Shown here piece by piece: positions 1 to 7,653 of a DNA stretch of 64,000 nucleotides. The notes under the pieces were generated by a model. It was not told where the DNA came from and ran no database searches. It was given only the letters and a program-made list of their open reading frames with translations. Position 1 is the stretch's first letter. Each line of letters begins with the position of its first letter. Source of the stretch: Hyphomicrobiales bacterium (GTDB lineage: Bacteria; Pseudomonadota; Alphaproteobacteria; Rhizobiales; Devosiaceae); contig JAIYDI010000019.1 in NCBI GenBank assembly GCA_027487555.1, positions 248,001 to 312,000 of the forward strand, written 5' to 3'. Both the position numbers and the translations under genes were made by a program.

Positions 1-1
1 A

Positions 2-1105
2 CCATCACCACCACTGGTGGCGAAGCCTGCCGCCGCGCCGCCAGTACAGGTGGCGACCTCCGCGCCAGTTCCCGCCACGCCGACTGCAGCCTCAGCGCCA
101 CCGGCCCCTGTGGCGACCGTAGTCGCTCCAGATGCACCCACCTCGCCCCGGACGCAGGCGCCTGAGCCAGCACGACCAGCCGCGATACCCTACGCGACCG
201 CACCAAGGCCAAGCGCGCCGCCCGGGGTTGCATCGGCGCTCGGCGTCCCGCACGCTGCTGCCACGCAGCAGCCGCTGGCGCCGATGCTGGCCGATGCGGC
301 TAAACTGGCGGCCGACCCGACCATGCCGCAGCCCCTGCGCGCTGCCGCGCAGCAGGTGGTAGCGCAGGCCCTCGATCCAGCGCGCGTGCCTGTCGATGCC
401 GTCGTGCTCCGGCAGGCGGTGGAGACCGCGGGCGTGCTGCGGCCGCTCACGCCGCTGGGGACGCCTGACCTCTCTACACGCCTCACCGCTCTCCGCGACG
501 TGCTTGCCCGGCTGCTGGGCGATGCTGCTGCTCCGCTTGCGAATGACCGCCGGCGCCAGCCGTCCGTGCCAGTGCGGGGGGATGCCCCGCACGCCGAACG
601 GAGCGAAATGGTGTCGCTTGTCGCGGATGCCCCAGGCGGGCTTGCCCATCGCCTGCTGGCAGAAACCGATGGCGCTCTGTCGCGGCTGAAGCTCCTGCAG
701 GCCGCTTCGCTACCGGCGGATGGCCGCGCGCCTGACCCGGCGCGCCCCGCGGAGTACCGCGTCGAGATACCCATGCTGCTTGGCCGCGAGGCGACCACGA
801 TCCAGTTCGTCTTCGACCGTGAGGCGCAGCCGCAGGAGCCCAGGAAGCCGCGCGGCTGGCGCATGCGCTTCGCGCTCAATGTTGCCGCCTTGGGCGAAGT
901 TGGCGCCGATATCAGCATTCTGGGTGCCGCGACGCAGGTGACGGTCTGGGCGAGCGAGACAGAGACCGCAGCGCTGATCGCGGCCATGCTGCCCGAGCTC
1001 GGGCCGGCACTCGCTGCCCGCGGGCTGGAGCCTGGCGCCATCCGCATGCGGCACGGCCGACCGGGCAGCATTGCACCGGGCCGCCTGCTGGATAGCGCAA
1101 GATGA
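2..1105 (+). CDS. fliK: FliK-like flagellar hook-length control protein (5' end outside window)
   Basis: The reading frame is open from the first bases of the window, so the true start lies upstream; an internal GTG at 17 is probably not the start. The first ~90 visible residues are Ala/Pro-rich, like the disordered secreted part of FliK. The last ~120 residues (around PMLLGREATT, RMRFALNVAALGEVGADI and the closing ARGLEPGAIRMRHG) have the alternating pattern of the FliK C-terminal hook domain, which interacts with FlhB to switch export specificity from hook to filament. The stop overlaps the start of the next gene, which is FlhB-like, by 4 bp; this pairing supports the call. The N-terminal half cannot be judged from this window. 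Confidence 0.62.
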   Translation, partial: PSPPLVAKPAAAPPVQVATSAPVPATPTAASAPPAPVATVVAPDAPTSPRTQAPEPARPAAIPYATAPRPSAPPGVASALGVPHAAATQQPLAPMLADAAKLAADPTMPQPLRAAAQQVVAQALDPARVPVDAVVLRQAVETAGVLRPLTPLGTPDLSTRLTALRDVLARLLGDAAAPLANDRRRQPSVPVRGDAPHAERSEMVSLVADAPGGLAHRLLAETDGALSRLKLLQAASLPADGRAPDPARPAEYRVEIPMLLGREATTIQFVFDREAQPQEPRKPRGWRMRFALNVAALGEVGADISILGAATQVTVWASETETAALIAAMLPELGPALAARGLEPGAIRMRHGRPGSIAPGRLLDSAR

Positions 1106-1398
1106 GCGACAATCCGGACGAGGCAAAGATCGATCTCGCGGTCGCGCTGCAATACGAAAAGGGCACGCGCACCGCACCCAGGGTCACGGCCAAGGGGCGC
1201 GGCGAGGTAGCCCGCCATATTGTCGCCAGTGCAAATGAGCACGGTGTAACGGTTGAGGCCAACCGGCAACTCGCCGAGGCGCTCTCTGGCGTCGATCTCG
1301 ATACCACCATCCCCGTCGAGCTCTATGAGGCCGCCGCGGAAGTGATCGGCATGGTGCTCCGCGCCGCCGAAAAGCGGCGGTCGAGCCCCCTCCGCTGA
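1102..1398 (+). CDS. FlhB C-terminal-domain-like protein (FlhB2 type)
   Basis: A 98-residue protein that matches only the cytoplasmic C-terminal domain of FlhB: LAVALQYEKG, VTAKGRGEVARHIV, ANEHGVTVEANRQLAEAL and IPVELYEAAAEVI follow the usual order of that domain. There are no membrane segments. The NPTH self-cleavage motif of real FlhB is absent; the equivalent place reads AKID. Stand-alone FlhB-like proteins of this size are common beside fliK in Proteobacteria and are thought to act in export switching, but their role is poorly known. It starts with ATG inside the fliK stop (ATGA), so it is probably translated by coupling. It converges with the EAL gene, with only 3 bp between the two stops. 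Confidence 0.72.
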   Translation: MSDNPDEAKIDLAVALQYEKGTRTAPRVTAKGRGEVARHIVASANEHGVTVEANRQLAEALSGVDLDTTIPVELYEAAAEVIGMVLRAAEKRRSSPLR

Positions 1399-1401
1399 AG
1401 G

Positions 1402-2331
1402 TCAGTCCGCAGCCCGTCGCATCAGTGCGGCGAGCGCGCGCACTCTGCCGCCGACCCCCTGTACGCGCGACAGCAGGAGGTGGCCATCGCTCGCTGCGTC
1501 GGCTCTGGCGGGCGTGATCGTCGCGCCATCCCGCAACAGCGCGGCGATGAGCCGAGAGGTTGCGCGGGTTGTCTGCGTCGCCCAGCGCATGCGGGTTTCG
1601 CCGCTCCATAGCCAGCCCTGGCCATGCGTGCATCCGGCCTCTCGTGCCGCCCTGAGCTGCTCGGCGGTTTCTATACCCTCCATTACCACCACAGGAGCAA
1701 AGTCGCGCGCCTCTGCGATCAGCGCCGCCAGTTGCGCTTCTCCATCTGTATGCAACAGCAGATCCAGTCCTGAGCGGTCGATCTTGATGATGTCCCATGC
1801 AATAGCGATGCCTGAAAGGTAGATGCTGCGGGCGTAGCCGGCTCCGAAATCATCGATGGCGAGTCGGCAACCCAACGCCTGCGCTTCGCCGAGCCGTCGT
1901 GCAACATCGTCGATGGTGTTGAGCGGGCCACTCTCGGTGATCTCGAGCACGAGGCGATTGGCGAGCGCAGGGCGCCGCGCCAAGCGCCGCAGGAGACGCT
2001 GCCACAGTCCCACATCGGCCAAAGTCTGCACGGACAGGTTGCAGCCCAGTGTCAGGCGCGGCTCGACCGACAGGGTCTCGTAGGCTAGCCCCACCATGGC
2101 CCGGTCGAGCAGGCCGAACTCATCGTCGCCTGTCAGCCGCCCCATAAGGGCTCCAGCCCGCAGGACGCGAGTCTCTGGAACCTCCATGCGCAGCAGGCAC
2201 TCGCCGTAGAGCGATTTGCTTCCGGGCTGCCAGAGGTCAATTATCGCCTCCTGCGCGAAGCCGATACGGGTGCCGGCAGGAACACTCTCCGACGCAGTCG
2301 CCCCCGAGAGGTGAGATGCCAACAGGTTCAC
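1402..2331 (-). CDS. EAL-domain cyclic-di-GMP phosphodiesterase-like protein
   Basis: A 309-residue single-domain EAL protein. The catalytic set appears intact: ECL (a variant of EAL, near residue 43), N in CNLSVQ, E in LEITES, DDFG (near residue 160), K in IIKID, E in EGIE and Q in GQGW. It should hydrolyse cyclic di-GMP; activity is inferred. The frame stays open upstream to 2595, but that part is the antisense/frame shadow of the preceding gene. The GTG at 2331 overlaps the upstream stop as GTGA, so it is taken as the start. It lies next to flagellar genes and downstream of a Fis-type HTH protein, which suggests a role in motility control. Confidence 0.8.
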   Translation of the reverse strand: MNLLASHLSGATASESVPAGTRIGFAQEAIIDLWQPGSKSLYGECLLRMEVPETRVLRAGALMGRLTGDDEFGLLDRAMVGLAYETLSVEPRLTLGCNLSVQTLADVGLWQRLLRRLARRPALANRLVLEITESGPLNTIDDVARRLGEAQALGCRLAIDDFGAGYARSIYLSGIAIAWDIIKIDRSGLDLLLHTDGEAQLAALIAEARDFAPVVVMEGIETAEQLRAAREAGCTHGQGWLWSGETRMRWATQTTRATSRLIAALLRDGATITPARADAASDGHLLLSRVQGVGGRVRALAALMRRAAD

Positions 2332-2960
2332 TCTTGCACCTGCGGGTTTGATTGCGACGCACTCCACTGCAGGGCGGTCCGCAGTCGCGCCCGCAACTCG
2401 GCGGGTGTGATGTCGAGCGCTGCCGCGGCACGATGCCGGCTCCCGCGAAAATGCCGAATCGTACGCAGCACGATGAGGTGCACTGCAACATCCAGGGTCT
2501 GGCCAACCAGAAGGTCTATGCCAGCGTCCATTTCCCGGCGGCTCCCGACGCCGTCCTTGCTGACGAGGTGGCTCAGGACGTGGTCGATGAGGCATTCTTC
2601 GCTGGCAGTGACCAGCACACTGCCGGTGCCATCGCTCGCGTCGTCGTGAAGCAGCACAAACAGGCCGGTCTGATCATCTACTTCGACCCGAAGCAGGCCG
2701 CCTGACGCTGCCGGCAGCGTGATTGCCGGCGGGTCACTGCGCTCCAGCTTTGCGATCGAGACGTGCTCGAACAGCGGATCGCCGATGATCATGTGGAGTT
2801 CGGACATGACGGCTTCGAGGCGCGCCAGTCGAAACGACAACGCGTTCGGAAGCGGCCGCACCCGGCGTCCAAACGTCGATCGCAAGGGCGTACTTCCAGC
2901 CTTGCTGTTGGGCTGAGCGTCGCCTGCGCGTCCGAAGCGCACCAGCAGAGGTTCAGTCAT
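2328..2960 (-). CDS. Protein with C-terminal Fis-type helix-turn-helix
   Basis: A 210-residue protein of unknown family. Its last ~45 residues (IVLRTIRHFRGSRHRAAAAL then DITPAELRARLRTAL) have the layout of the Fis-family HTH found at the C-terminus of NtrC-type activators, but no AAA+ domain is present. Residues ~50-150 form a possible small ligand-binding or sensor domain that is not recognised. The ATG at 2960 is preceded by GGGGAG with 9-nt spacing, which supports the long start. Its stop overlaps the GTG of the EAL gene (GTGA), so both are translated together. A transcription factor working with the EAL protein is plausible but inferred. Confidence 0.6.
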   Translation of the reverse strand: MTEPLLVRFGRAGDAQPNSKAGSTPLRSTFGRRVRPLPNALSFRLARLEAVMSELHMIIGDPLFEHVSIAKLERSDPPAITLPAASGGLLRVEVDDQTGLFVLLHDDASDGTGSVLVTASEECLIDHVLSHLVSKDGVGSRREMDAGIDLLVGQTLDVAVHLIVLRTIRHFRGSRHRAAAALDITPAELRARLRTALQWSASQSNPQVQE

Positions 2961-3002
2961 CTATGTGCTCCCCTGTATCCGAAAGGCAGCCGTTTCAGGA
3001 GT

Positions 3003-3048
3003 GGTTGACCGGCTGGAAAAGCGTGGGGTCCCCTCCAGCCGGTCAACC
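3003..3048. repeat. Perfect 15-bp inverted repeat
   Basis: GGTTGACCGGCTGGA (3003-3017) pairs exactly with TCCAGCCGGTCAACC (3034-3048) around a 16-nt loop that itself contains GGGGTCCCC. It lies in the 5' leader side of the leftward Fis-HTH/EAL operon. No T-tract follows on either strand, so it is not a classical intrinsic terminator. It could be an RNA structure in the leader, an element end or a protein site. Confidence 0.75.
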
Positions 3049-3127
3049 TTTCACCTCGCGGGACCCGGGCGGAAGAGGCCACCACCACCCGGTTCCAATT
3101 CGCGAGGCAAGCTGTTGATTCCTAAAG

Positions 3128-3162
3128 TATAATTACGTGACATAAGGGGTCGTTTTATGTCA
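3128..3162 (+). promoter_or_regulatory. -10-like box followed by inverted repeat (recombinase control or crossover site)
   Basis: TATAAT lies at 3128-3133. Four bases later TGACATAA (3138-3145) begins and pairs exactly with TTATGTCA (3155-3162) over a 9-nt spacer. No good -35 box is seen 17 nt upstream of the TATAAT. The position upstream of a serine recombinase fits an operator or a recombinase-binding (res-like) subsite; both are inferred. Confidence 0.45.
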
Positions 3163-3326
3163 TGCCTAGGTTCGGGGATAGGGAACGGCCGATATAAGCG
3201 AAATAGCCCGAAAAAGTCCATGAATCGAAGGTTTTGAATAGAGATCGGACGAGCGGACGTTAAGGACCAATTTTGTCAAGCCCTAGGAGGGCCCCAGCAT
3301 CGAAAATATTAGAGTCGGTAGTAAAA

Positions 3327-3929
3327 ATGATAATTGGATATGCACGCGTTTCAACTGATGAACAAAAGATGGATTTGCAATTGTCTGCACTGGAAAAAGT
3401 TGGATGTGATAGAGTATATGCAGATCAGGGTTACTCTGGAGCCAAGTTTGACAGACCTGGATTGCAGGATGCAATTACTAATCTTGTGTCCGGAGATACT
3501 TTGGTCGTGTGGCGTCTGGATCGGCTGGGACGCTCCCTGTCGGGGCTGGTGGCCTTCATGGATCAGCTCGGCCGCAGGGGGGTTCACTTTCAGTCGGTGA
3601 CCGAAGCAATCAACACCGCGTCGTCCGGCGGGCGTCTGATGTTCCACATGATGGCGGCCCTGGCCGAGTTTGAGCGTTCGGTGATTTCGGAGCGGACGCG
3701 GGCCGGCCTTTCCGCCGCCCGAGCGCGCGGCAAGCAACTTGGGCGGCCTCGTTCGCTCACCGCCGAGCAGGTTCGGCTCGCAGTTGATGCCCTCGCGAGC
3801 GACCACTTGCAGTTGCACGAGGTTGCCCTGGAGCTCAACGTGTCGACCCGAACACTGCGACGACGGCTGCAAGATCACATGCGGGCAAGGCTTCCGGGCG
3901 CCGCTGATACGGTCCTTGCGATGCATTAG
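3327..3929 (+). CDS. Serine recombinase (resolvase/invertase family)
   Basis: A 200-residue member of the small serine recombinases (Tn3 resolvase/DNA invertase group). MIIGYARVST at the N-terminus carries the nucleophile Ser9. YADQGYSG, RLDRLGRSL, FQSVTEAINT and AEFERSVISERTRAGL follow in family order, and a C-terminal HTH (from about residue 145, ending in VSTRTLRRRL) would bind DNA. The ATG at 3327 is chosen because the conserved domain begins there; an in-frame start at 3273 would add an unconserved tail. The first ~184 bp are about 41% GC, after which the gene switches to the high GC of its neighbours, as if it were chimeric. No transposase or second element end is seen beside it. Confidence 0.85.
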   Translation: MIIGYARVSTDEQKMDLQLSALEKVGCDRVYADQGYSGAKFDRPGLQDAITNLVSGDTLVVWRLDRLGRSLSGLVAFMDQLGRRGVHFQSVTEAINTASSGGRLMFHMMAALAEFERSVISERTRAGLSAARARGKQLGRPRSLTAEQVRLAVDALASDHLQLHEVALELNVSTRTLRRRLQDHMRARLPGAADTVLAMH

Positions 3930-4050
3930 CGCCACGCCAGCGTCACGGTGTGCAGATAGGGCTTTTGCCCGGGATCAGGGGAGCGTAAAGCTTCGTACCG
4001 ATCCTGGGAACGCTCCCGGCCCGCCACGATTCCAGCCCCGGTACCACCCG

Positions 4051-5106
4051 ATGACTGAACTCTTTGCTTCGCTCGACACCCCCTGCGTGCTGGTCGATCT
4101 CGACCGTGTCGAGGTCAACCTCAAGCGCGCGCAGGCGCATGCCGACAAGGAAGGGTATGCCCTAAGGCCGCACACCAAGACCCACAAGCTGCCGCGCTTT
4201 GCGAGGCGGGCGGAGGAACTGGGCGCAACCGGCATCACCGTGCAGAAGCTCGGCGAGGCCGAGATCATGGCGGATTCCGGGCTCAAGGACATTTTCCTGC
4301 CCTACAATATCGTCGGTCCGCTGAAGCTTGCTCGACTCAAGGCGCTGAATACCCGCGTGTCGCTTTCGGTGACTGCCGATAGCCCCGACACAGTCGCGGG
4401 CTATGCGGCGACCTTCACGCCCGATGCGCCGCTAACAGTGCTGATCGAATGCGATACCGGCGCCGGCCGCTGTGGCGTGCAAGGCCCCGCACAGGTGCTT
4501 GCACTCGCTCGCCAGATCATCGGCGCGCCCGGCCTGCGCTTCGGCGGCCTGATGACCTATCCGCCGCTGCACAATTTCTCGAAGTCCTGTGCCTGGCTCC
4601 GCGATGCGGTGGACCTGCTTGGGGATGCGGGGATCGCCGTGCAGCGGGTGTCGTCCGGAAACAGCCCCGACATGTGGGACGCCAACGAGGCGCCGGTGAC
4701 CGAGCGCCGGCCCGGCACGTACATTTATTTTGACCGCTTCCAGGTGCAGGAGAAGGTCGCGAGCTTCGACGATTGCGCGCTGACCGTCCTTGCCACGGTT
4801 GTCAGCCGACCCACCTCGACCCGGATTGTCATCGATGCCGGCTCGAAGACATTGTCGTCCGATCTCATGGGCATGAGCGGGCATGGCCTCGTCGTCGGAA
4901 CAGACTATCTTGTGAAGGCGCTGTCCGAGGAACATGGCGTTATCGAGATGCCAGAGGCCTCCGATTGGCCGCACGTCGGCGACCGTATCCGTATTCTTCC
5001 CAATCATGCCTGCGTTGTCTCCAATCTGTTCGACGAGATCGTTCTGGTCTCGGGCGACAAGGTTCTGGAGCGTGTGGTCGTCGCTTCGCGCGGCCGTGTC
5101 GACTGA
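4051..5106 (+). CDS. D-threonine aldolase / D-serine dehydratase-like PLP enzyme
   Basis: A 351-residue enzyme with an alanine-racemase-type N-terminal barrel. LRPHTKTHK (residues ~39-47) holds the expected PLP-binding lysine. ECDTGAGRCG, GLMTYP, SSGNSPD and IDAGSKTL follow. The C-terminal domain ends with PNHACVVSNLFD, whose His-x-Cys pair is the metal site of the D-serine dehydratase/D-threonine aldolase family. It probably cleaves or dehydrates a D-hydroxy-amino acid in the cytoplasm; the exact substrate cannot be read from sequence. The ATG at 4051 starts the conserved domain; a longer frame runs back into the recombinase and is rejected. A GNAT gene follows 17 bp later, probably in the same transcript. 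Confidence 0.82.
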   Translation: MTELFASLDTPCVLVDLDRVEVNLKRAQAHADKEGYALRPHTKTHKLPRFARRAEELGATGITVQKLGEAEIMADSGLKDIFLPYNIVGPLKLARLKALNTRVSLSVTADSPDTVAGYAATFTPDAPLTVLIECDTGAGRCGVQGPAQVLALARQIIGAPGLRFGGLMTYPPLHNFSKSCAWLRDAVDLLGDAGIAVQRVSSGNSPDMWDANEAPVTERRPGTYIYFDRFQVQEKVASFDDCALTVLATVVSRPTSTRIVIDAGSKTLSSDLMGMSGHGLVVGTDYLVKALSEEHGVIEMPEASDWPHVGDRIRILPNHACVVSNLFDEIVLVSGDKVLERVVVASRGRVD

Positions 5107-5123
5107 GCGAGAAAGGAACCACC

Positions 5124-5618
5124 ATGGCCTCCGAAGGCGATCTTCTCGTCCGTCTCTATGATCTCCCGCCGGCGCCGCAGCCGCCTCTGGGTGTCATGAT
5201 TCGCCGATCCATGCCGCCCGAGCACCGCATCGTGCTCGACTGGATCGAGGAGAACTTCTCGAAGGGCTGGGCAGCCGAGGCGCAGGTTGCGATGAGCGCG
5301 CATCCAGTAACCTGCTGGATTGCAACAGAAAACAACGCCATCATCGGATTCGCCTGCGCCGACGCAACAGCGCGTGGCTTCTTCGGTCCCACTGGCGTCA
5401 GTGCGACCGCACGTGGCCGAGGCATCGGCGAGGCGCTGCTGTTCGCGACACTCCACGGCATGCGGGAACTGGGCTACGGCTACGCAGTCATTGGTTCACC
5501 AGGGCCCATTGGCTTCTACAAAAGGCGCCTCGACGCCTGGCTGATCCCCAATTCCGACCCCGGGATATATCGCGGTTTGTTGCGGGACCTCACCGATACG
5601 CGCAAGGACGAGCACTAA
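5124..5618 (+). CDS. GNAT-family N-acetyltransferase
   Basis: A 164-residue GNAT. The acetyl-CoA loop appears as ARGRGIGEALL (around residues 93-103), followed by GYGYAVIGSPGPIGFYKR, typical of the second half of the fold. The ATG at 5124 has GAAAGGA upstream; a much longer in-frame start inside the previous gene is rejected. It follows the D-threonine aldolase-like gene closely and may be co-transcribed. Its acceptor may be an amino acid or small amine; the substrate is not known. Confidence 0.78.
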   Translation: MASEGDLLVRLYDLPPAPQPPLGVMIRRSMPPEHRIVLDWIEENFSKGWAAEAQVAMSAHPVTCWIATENNAIIGFACADATARGFFGPTGVSATARGRGIGEALLFATLHGMRELGYGYAVIGSPGPIGFYKRRLDAWLIPNSDPGIYRGLLRDLTDTRKDEH

Positions 5619-5664
5619 GATAGTGTTTACCCTGTTCCCCTAGTCTGCAACGGAATTGAAGGAC

Positions 5665-5748
5665 GTGCAGGACAATTTGCCCGACGGCGCCGAAGCGGGC
5701 GGCGCACCGGGCCGAGGGCCGCACAATAGCGCGGTTGGGAACAAGTGA
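5665..5748 (+). CDS. Possible 27-aa leader peptide coupled to the GGDEF-EAL gene
   Basis: A short frame starting with GTG at 5665, preceded by GAAGG, runs 27 codons to a TGA that overlaps the GTG start of the next gene as GTGA. The peptide is Gly/Ala/Pro-rich and resembles nothing known to me. The only support is the start/stop overlap, which would let it drive coupled translation. It may be chance in GC-rich DNA. Confidence 0.25.
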   Translation: MQDNLPDGAEAGGAPGRGPHNSAVGNK

Positions 5749-7580
5749 ACGCGGGGCCAGTATTGCCGGACGACGACGGTATGGCCAAGGTGCCCGCTAC
5801 CGAACTCGACAAGCTCAAAAAGCGACTGTACCGCAAGGAGGCCGAGCTCGAAGCGCTCGAGCTTCGCAGCCGCGCCATTGTCGACAATCTCGCCATCGGC
5901 GTTTCCGTCTATGACAAGAAGGCCCGGCTGGTGGTCTGGAACCAGCAATTCCTCGATCTCTACAGGCTGCGGACAGAGGACATTCGCCGCGGCACCACCT
6001 TCCGGCGTGTGCTTGAACTGCGTGTGACTGCCAACACCCATGTCGGCGCCGATGCCGGTGGCTACGTCGCCGACCGCATGTCTGCCGTGGGCGAGGCGCG
6101 GCGCCTCGGAGGCACGCATCGCCTCAATACCGGTGAAGTCATCCAGATGACGCACCAGCCGCTCGATGATGGCGGCTGGGTGTCGACGCATCGCGACATT
6201 ACCGAGGTTTATAATCTTCAGGCCGAACTTACCCATCTCGCCTATCACGATCCGCTGACGGCATTGCCGAACCGCACGCAGTTCTACCAGCGGCTCGGGC
6301 AGGCCTTCGCGCGGCTCGCGGCCAATGGCGGCAGCTTCGCCGTGCTCTGCCTCGATCTCGATGGCTTCAAGCCGATAAACGACACGCTCGGCCACGCGGT
6401 TGGCGACGATCTGCTGCGGCAGTTCGGTCGGCGCATAACTGCGCAGCTCGGGCCCAATGATATCGCTGCCCGCATGGGCGGCGACGAGTTTGCCATTCTC
6501 CTTGGCAGCGGAACCGTTGCGTCTGCGATGGAGCTCGCAGAGCGGATACGCTCCAGTCTCGAGCGGCCCTTCGAGTGCCTGGGGGAAGTGGCGAGCGTCG
6601 GCGCGGGCATCGGTGTCGCGGTAGCACCGGACCATGGCACCGATCTCGACCAGCTGCTGCATAGCGCCGATCTCGCGCTTTATGCCGCCAAGCGCGAGCG
6701 CAAGGGCGCCATTCGCATGTTCGAGACCGCGCTCGATGCCGCCGCCAGTGGACGCCGCAACATCGAGTCGGCACTGCGCCAAGCGCTCGAGAATGGCGAG
6801 CTGCATCTCTTCTTCCAGCCCATCGTCAATCTCGAGGCGCGCCGCTTTGCCGGCTTCGAGGCGCTGCTGCGCTGGGAGCATCCGGAGCTCGGCAACATCC
6901 CGCCATCGACCTTCATCCCGGTGGCGGAGGAGAGCGGCCTGATCGTGCCCATTGGCGAGTGGGTGCTGCGCGAGGCGCTGAACGAGGCGGCGGGCTGGCC
7001 CGACTACATCAAGGTTGCAGTCAATGTCTCAGCGCTGCAATTGCGGCGCGGCAATCTTGTCGCGACCGTTTGCAACGCGCTCGCAGCATCGGGGGTAGCG
7101 AGCAATCGGCTGGAACTGGAACTCACCGAATCCCTGTTCATGGAACAGAGCGCGCAGAACCTCGAAACCATGCGGCAATTGCGCGACCTGGGCGTACGAT
7201 TTGCGCTCGATGATTTCGGCACCGGCTTTTCGGCCCTGGGCTATCTGCTCGCTTTCCCATTCGACAAGATCAAGATCGACGGCAGTTTCGTGCGCGCCCT
7301 CGACGATTCGCCAGAGGCGCGGACAATCGTGTCAGCGGTCGCCGATATCGGTCACCGGCTCGGTATGGAGACCACGGCTGAAGGCATTGAAAGCGCCGAG
7401 CAATTGCGCAACGTCCATGCCGTCGGCTATGCCGAAGCGCAGGGTTACCTGATTTCGCGCCCGATGAGCCGCGAGGCGGTGCGACGCCTGCTCGATGGCG
7501 CCTTTGATCGCATGACGGACGAGCCGATGGCCGCTGCGCTCCTCACCGACGATGATATCGCGTTGCAGGCAGCCAGCTGA
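5745..7580 (+). CDS. PAS-GGDEF-EAL cyclic-di-GMP signalling protein
   Basis: A 611-residue cytoplasmic protein with no membrane segment. In order: a short coiled coil (residues ~17-45), a PAS-like sensor (~45-150, with VSVYDKKARLVVWNQQF), a GGDEF domain (intact MGGDEF near residue 244) and an EAL domain. The EAL domain keeps EALLRW, VNVSALQL, LELTES, DDFGTG, IKIDGSF, AEGIES and AQGYLISRP, so phosphodiesterase activity is likely. The RxxD inhibitory site before GGDEF is not present (the place reads GPND). Whether it makes or breaks cyclic di-GMP overall cannot be told. The GTG at 5745 is used; an ATG at 5781 is an alternative. It converges with the pyrimidine transporter operon across a strong terminator. 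Confidence 0.9.
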   Translation: MNAGPVLPDDDGMAKVPATELDKLKKRLYRKEAELEALELRSRAIVDNLAIGVSVYDKKARLVVWNQQFLDLYRLRTEDIRRGTTFRRVLELRVTANTHVGADAGGYVADRMSAVGEARRLGGTHRLNTGEVIQMTHQPLDDGGWVSTHRDITEVYNLQAELTHLAYHDPLTALPNRTQFYQRLGQAFARLAANGGSFAVLCLDLDGFKPINDTLGHAVGDDLLRQFGRRITAQLGPNDIAARMGGDEFAILLGSGTVASAMELAERIRSSLERPFECLGEVASVGAGIGVAVAPDHGTDLDQLLHSADLALYAAKRERKGAIRMFETALDAAASGRRNIESALRQALENGELHLFFQPIVNLEARRFAGFEALLRWEHPELGNIPPSTFIPVAEESGLIVPIGEWVLREALNEAAGWPDYIKVAVNVSALQLRRGNLVATVCNALAASGVASNRLELELTESLFMEQSAQNLETMRQLRDLGVRFALDDFGTGFSALGYLLAFPFDKIKIDGSFVRALDDSPEARTIVSAVADIGHRLGMETTAEGIESAEQLRNVHAVGYAEAQGYLISRPMSREAVRRLLDGAFDRMTDEPMAAALLTDDDIALQAAS

Positions 7581-7605
7581 CCGGCGCAAGCTGCCCTGAA
7601 ATGCC

Positions 7606-7631
7606 GAAGGCGGGGATCGCTCCCCGCCTTC
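7606..7631. terminator. Bidirectional hairpin terminator
   Basis: GAAGGCGGGGA (7606-7616) and TCCCCGCCTTC (7621-7631) form a perfect 11-bp stem with a 4-nt loop. It lies between the converging GGDEF-EAL gene (stop 7580) and the leftward ABC binding-protein gene (stop 7654). The T-tract is weak on both sides. Confidence 0.8.
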
Positions 7632-7653
7632 GCACCTGTCAAATCGCCAGCCC

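Larger units (their letters stand above)
2961..3326. other. Gene-free 366-bp region with hairpin and low-GC leader
   Basis: No coding region is supported here. The left part holds a long perfect inverted repeat (3003-3048). The right part, from about 3115 to the recombinase start, is clearly richer in A+T than the surrounding genome and holds a TATAAT box and a second inverted repeat (3128-3162). It serves as the upstream region of two divergent genes, the Fis-HTH gene and the recombinase. Confidence 0.6.

Noticed and set aside
2332..2595. N-terminal extension of the EAL protein from 2595
   Set aside because: It lies wholly inside the Fis-HTH gene in another frame, has no conserved sequence, and the GTG at 2331 fits a GTGA overlap.
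3146..3183. Tn3-family terminal inverted repeat starting GGGGTCGTTT
   Set aside because: Only the first ten bases fit; the expected ending (TAAG at ~38 bp) is absent there, no partner end or transposase is seen, and the match overlaps a simple inverted repeat.
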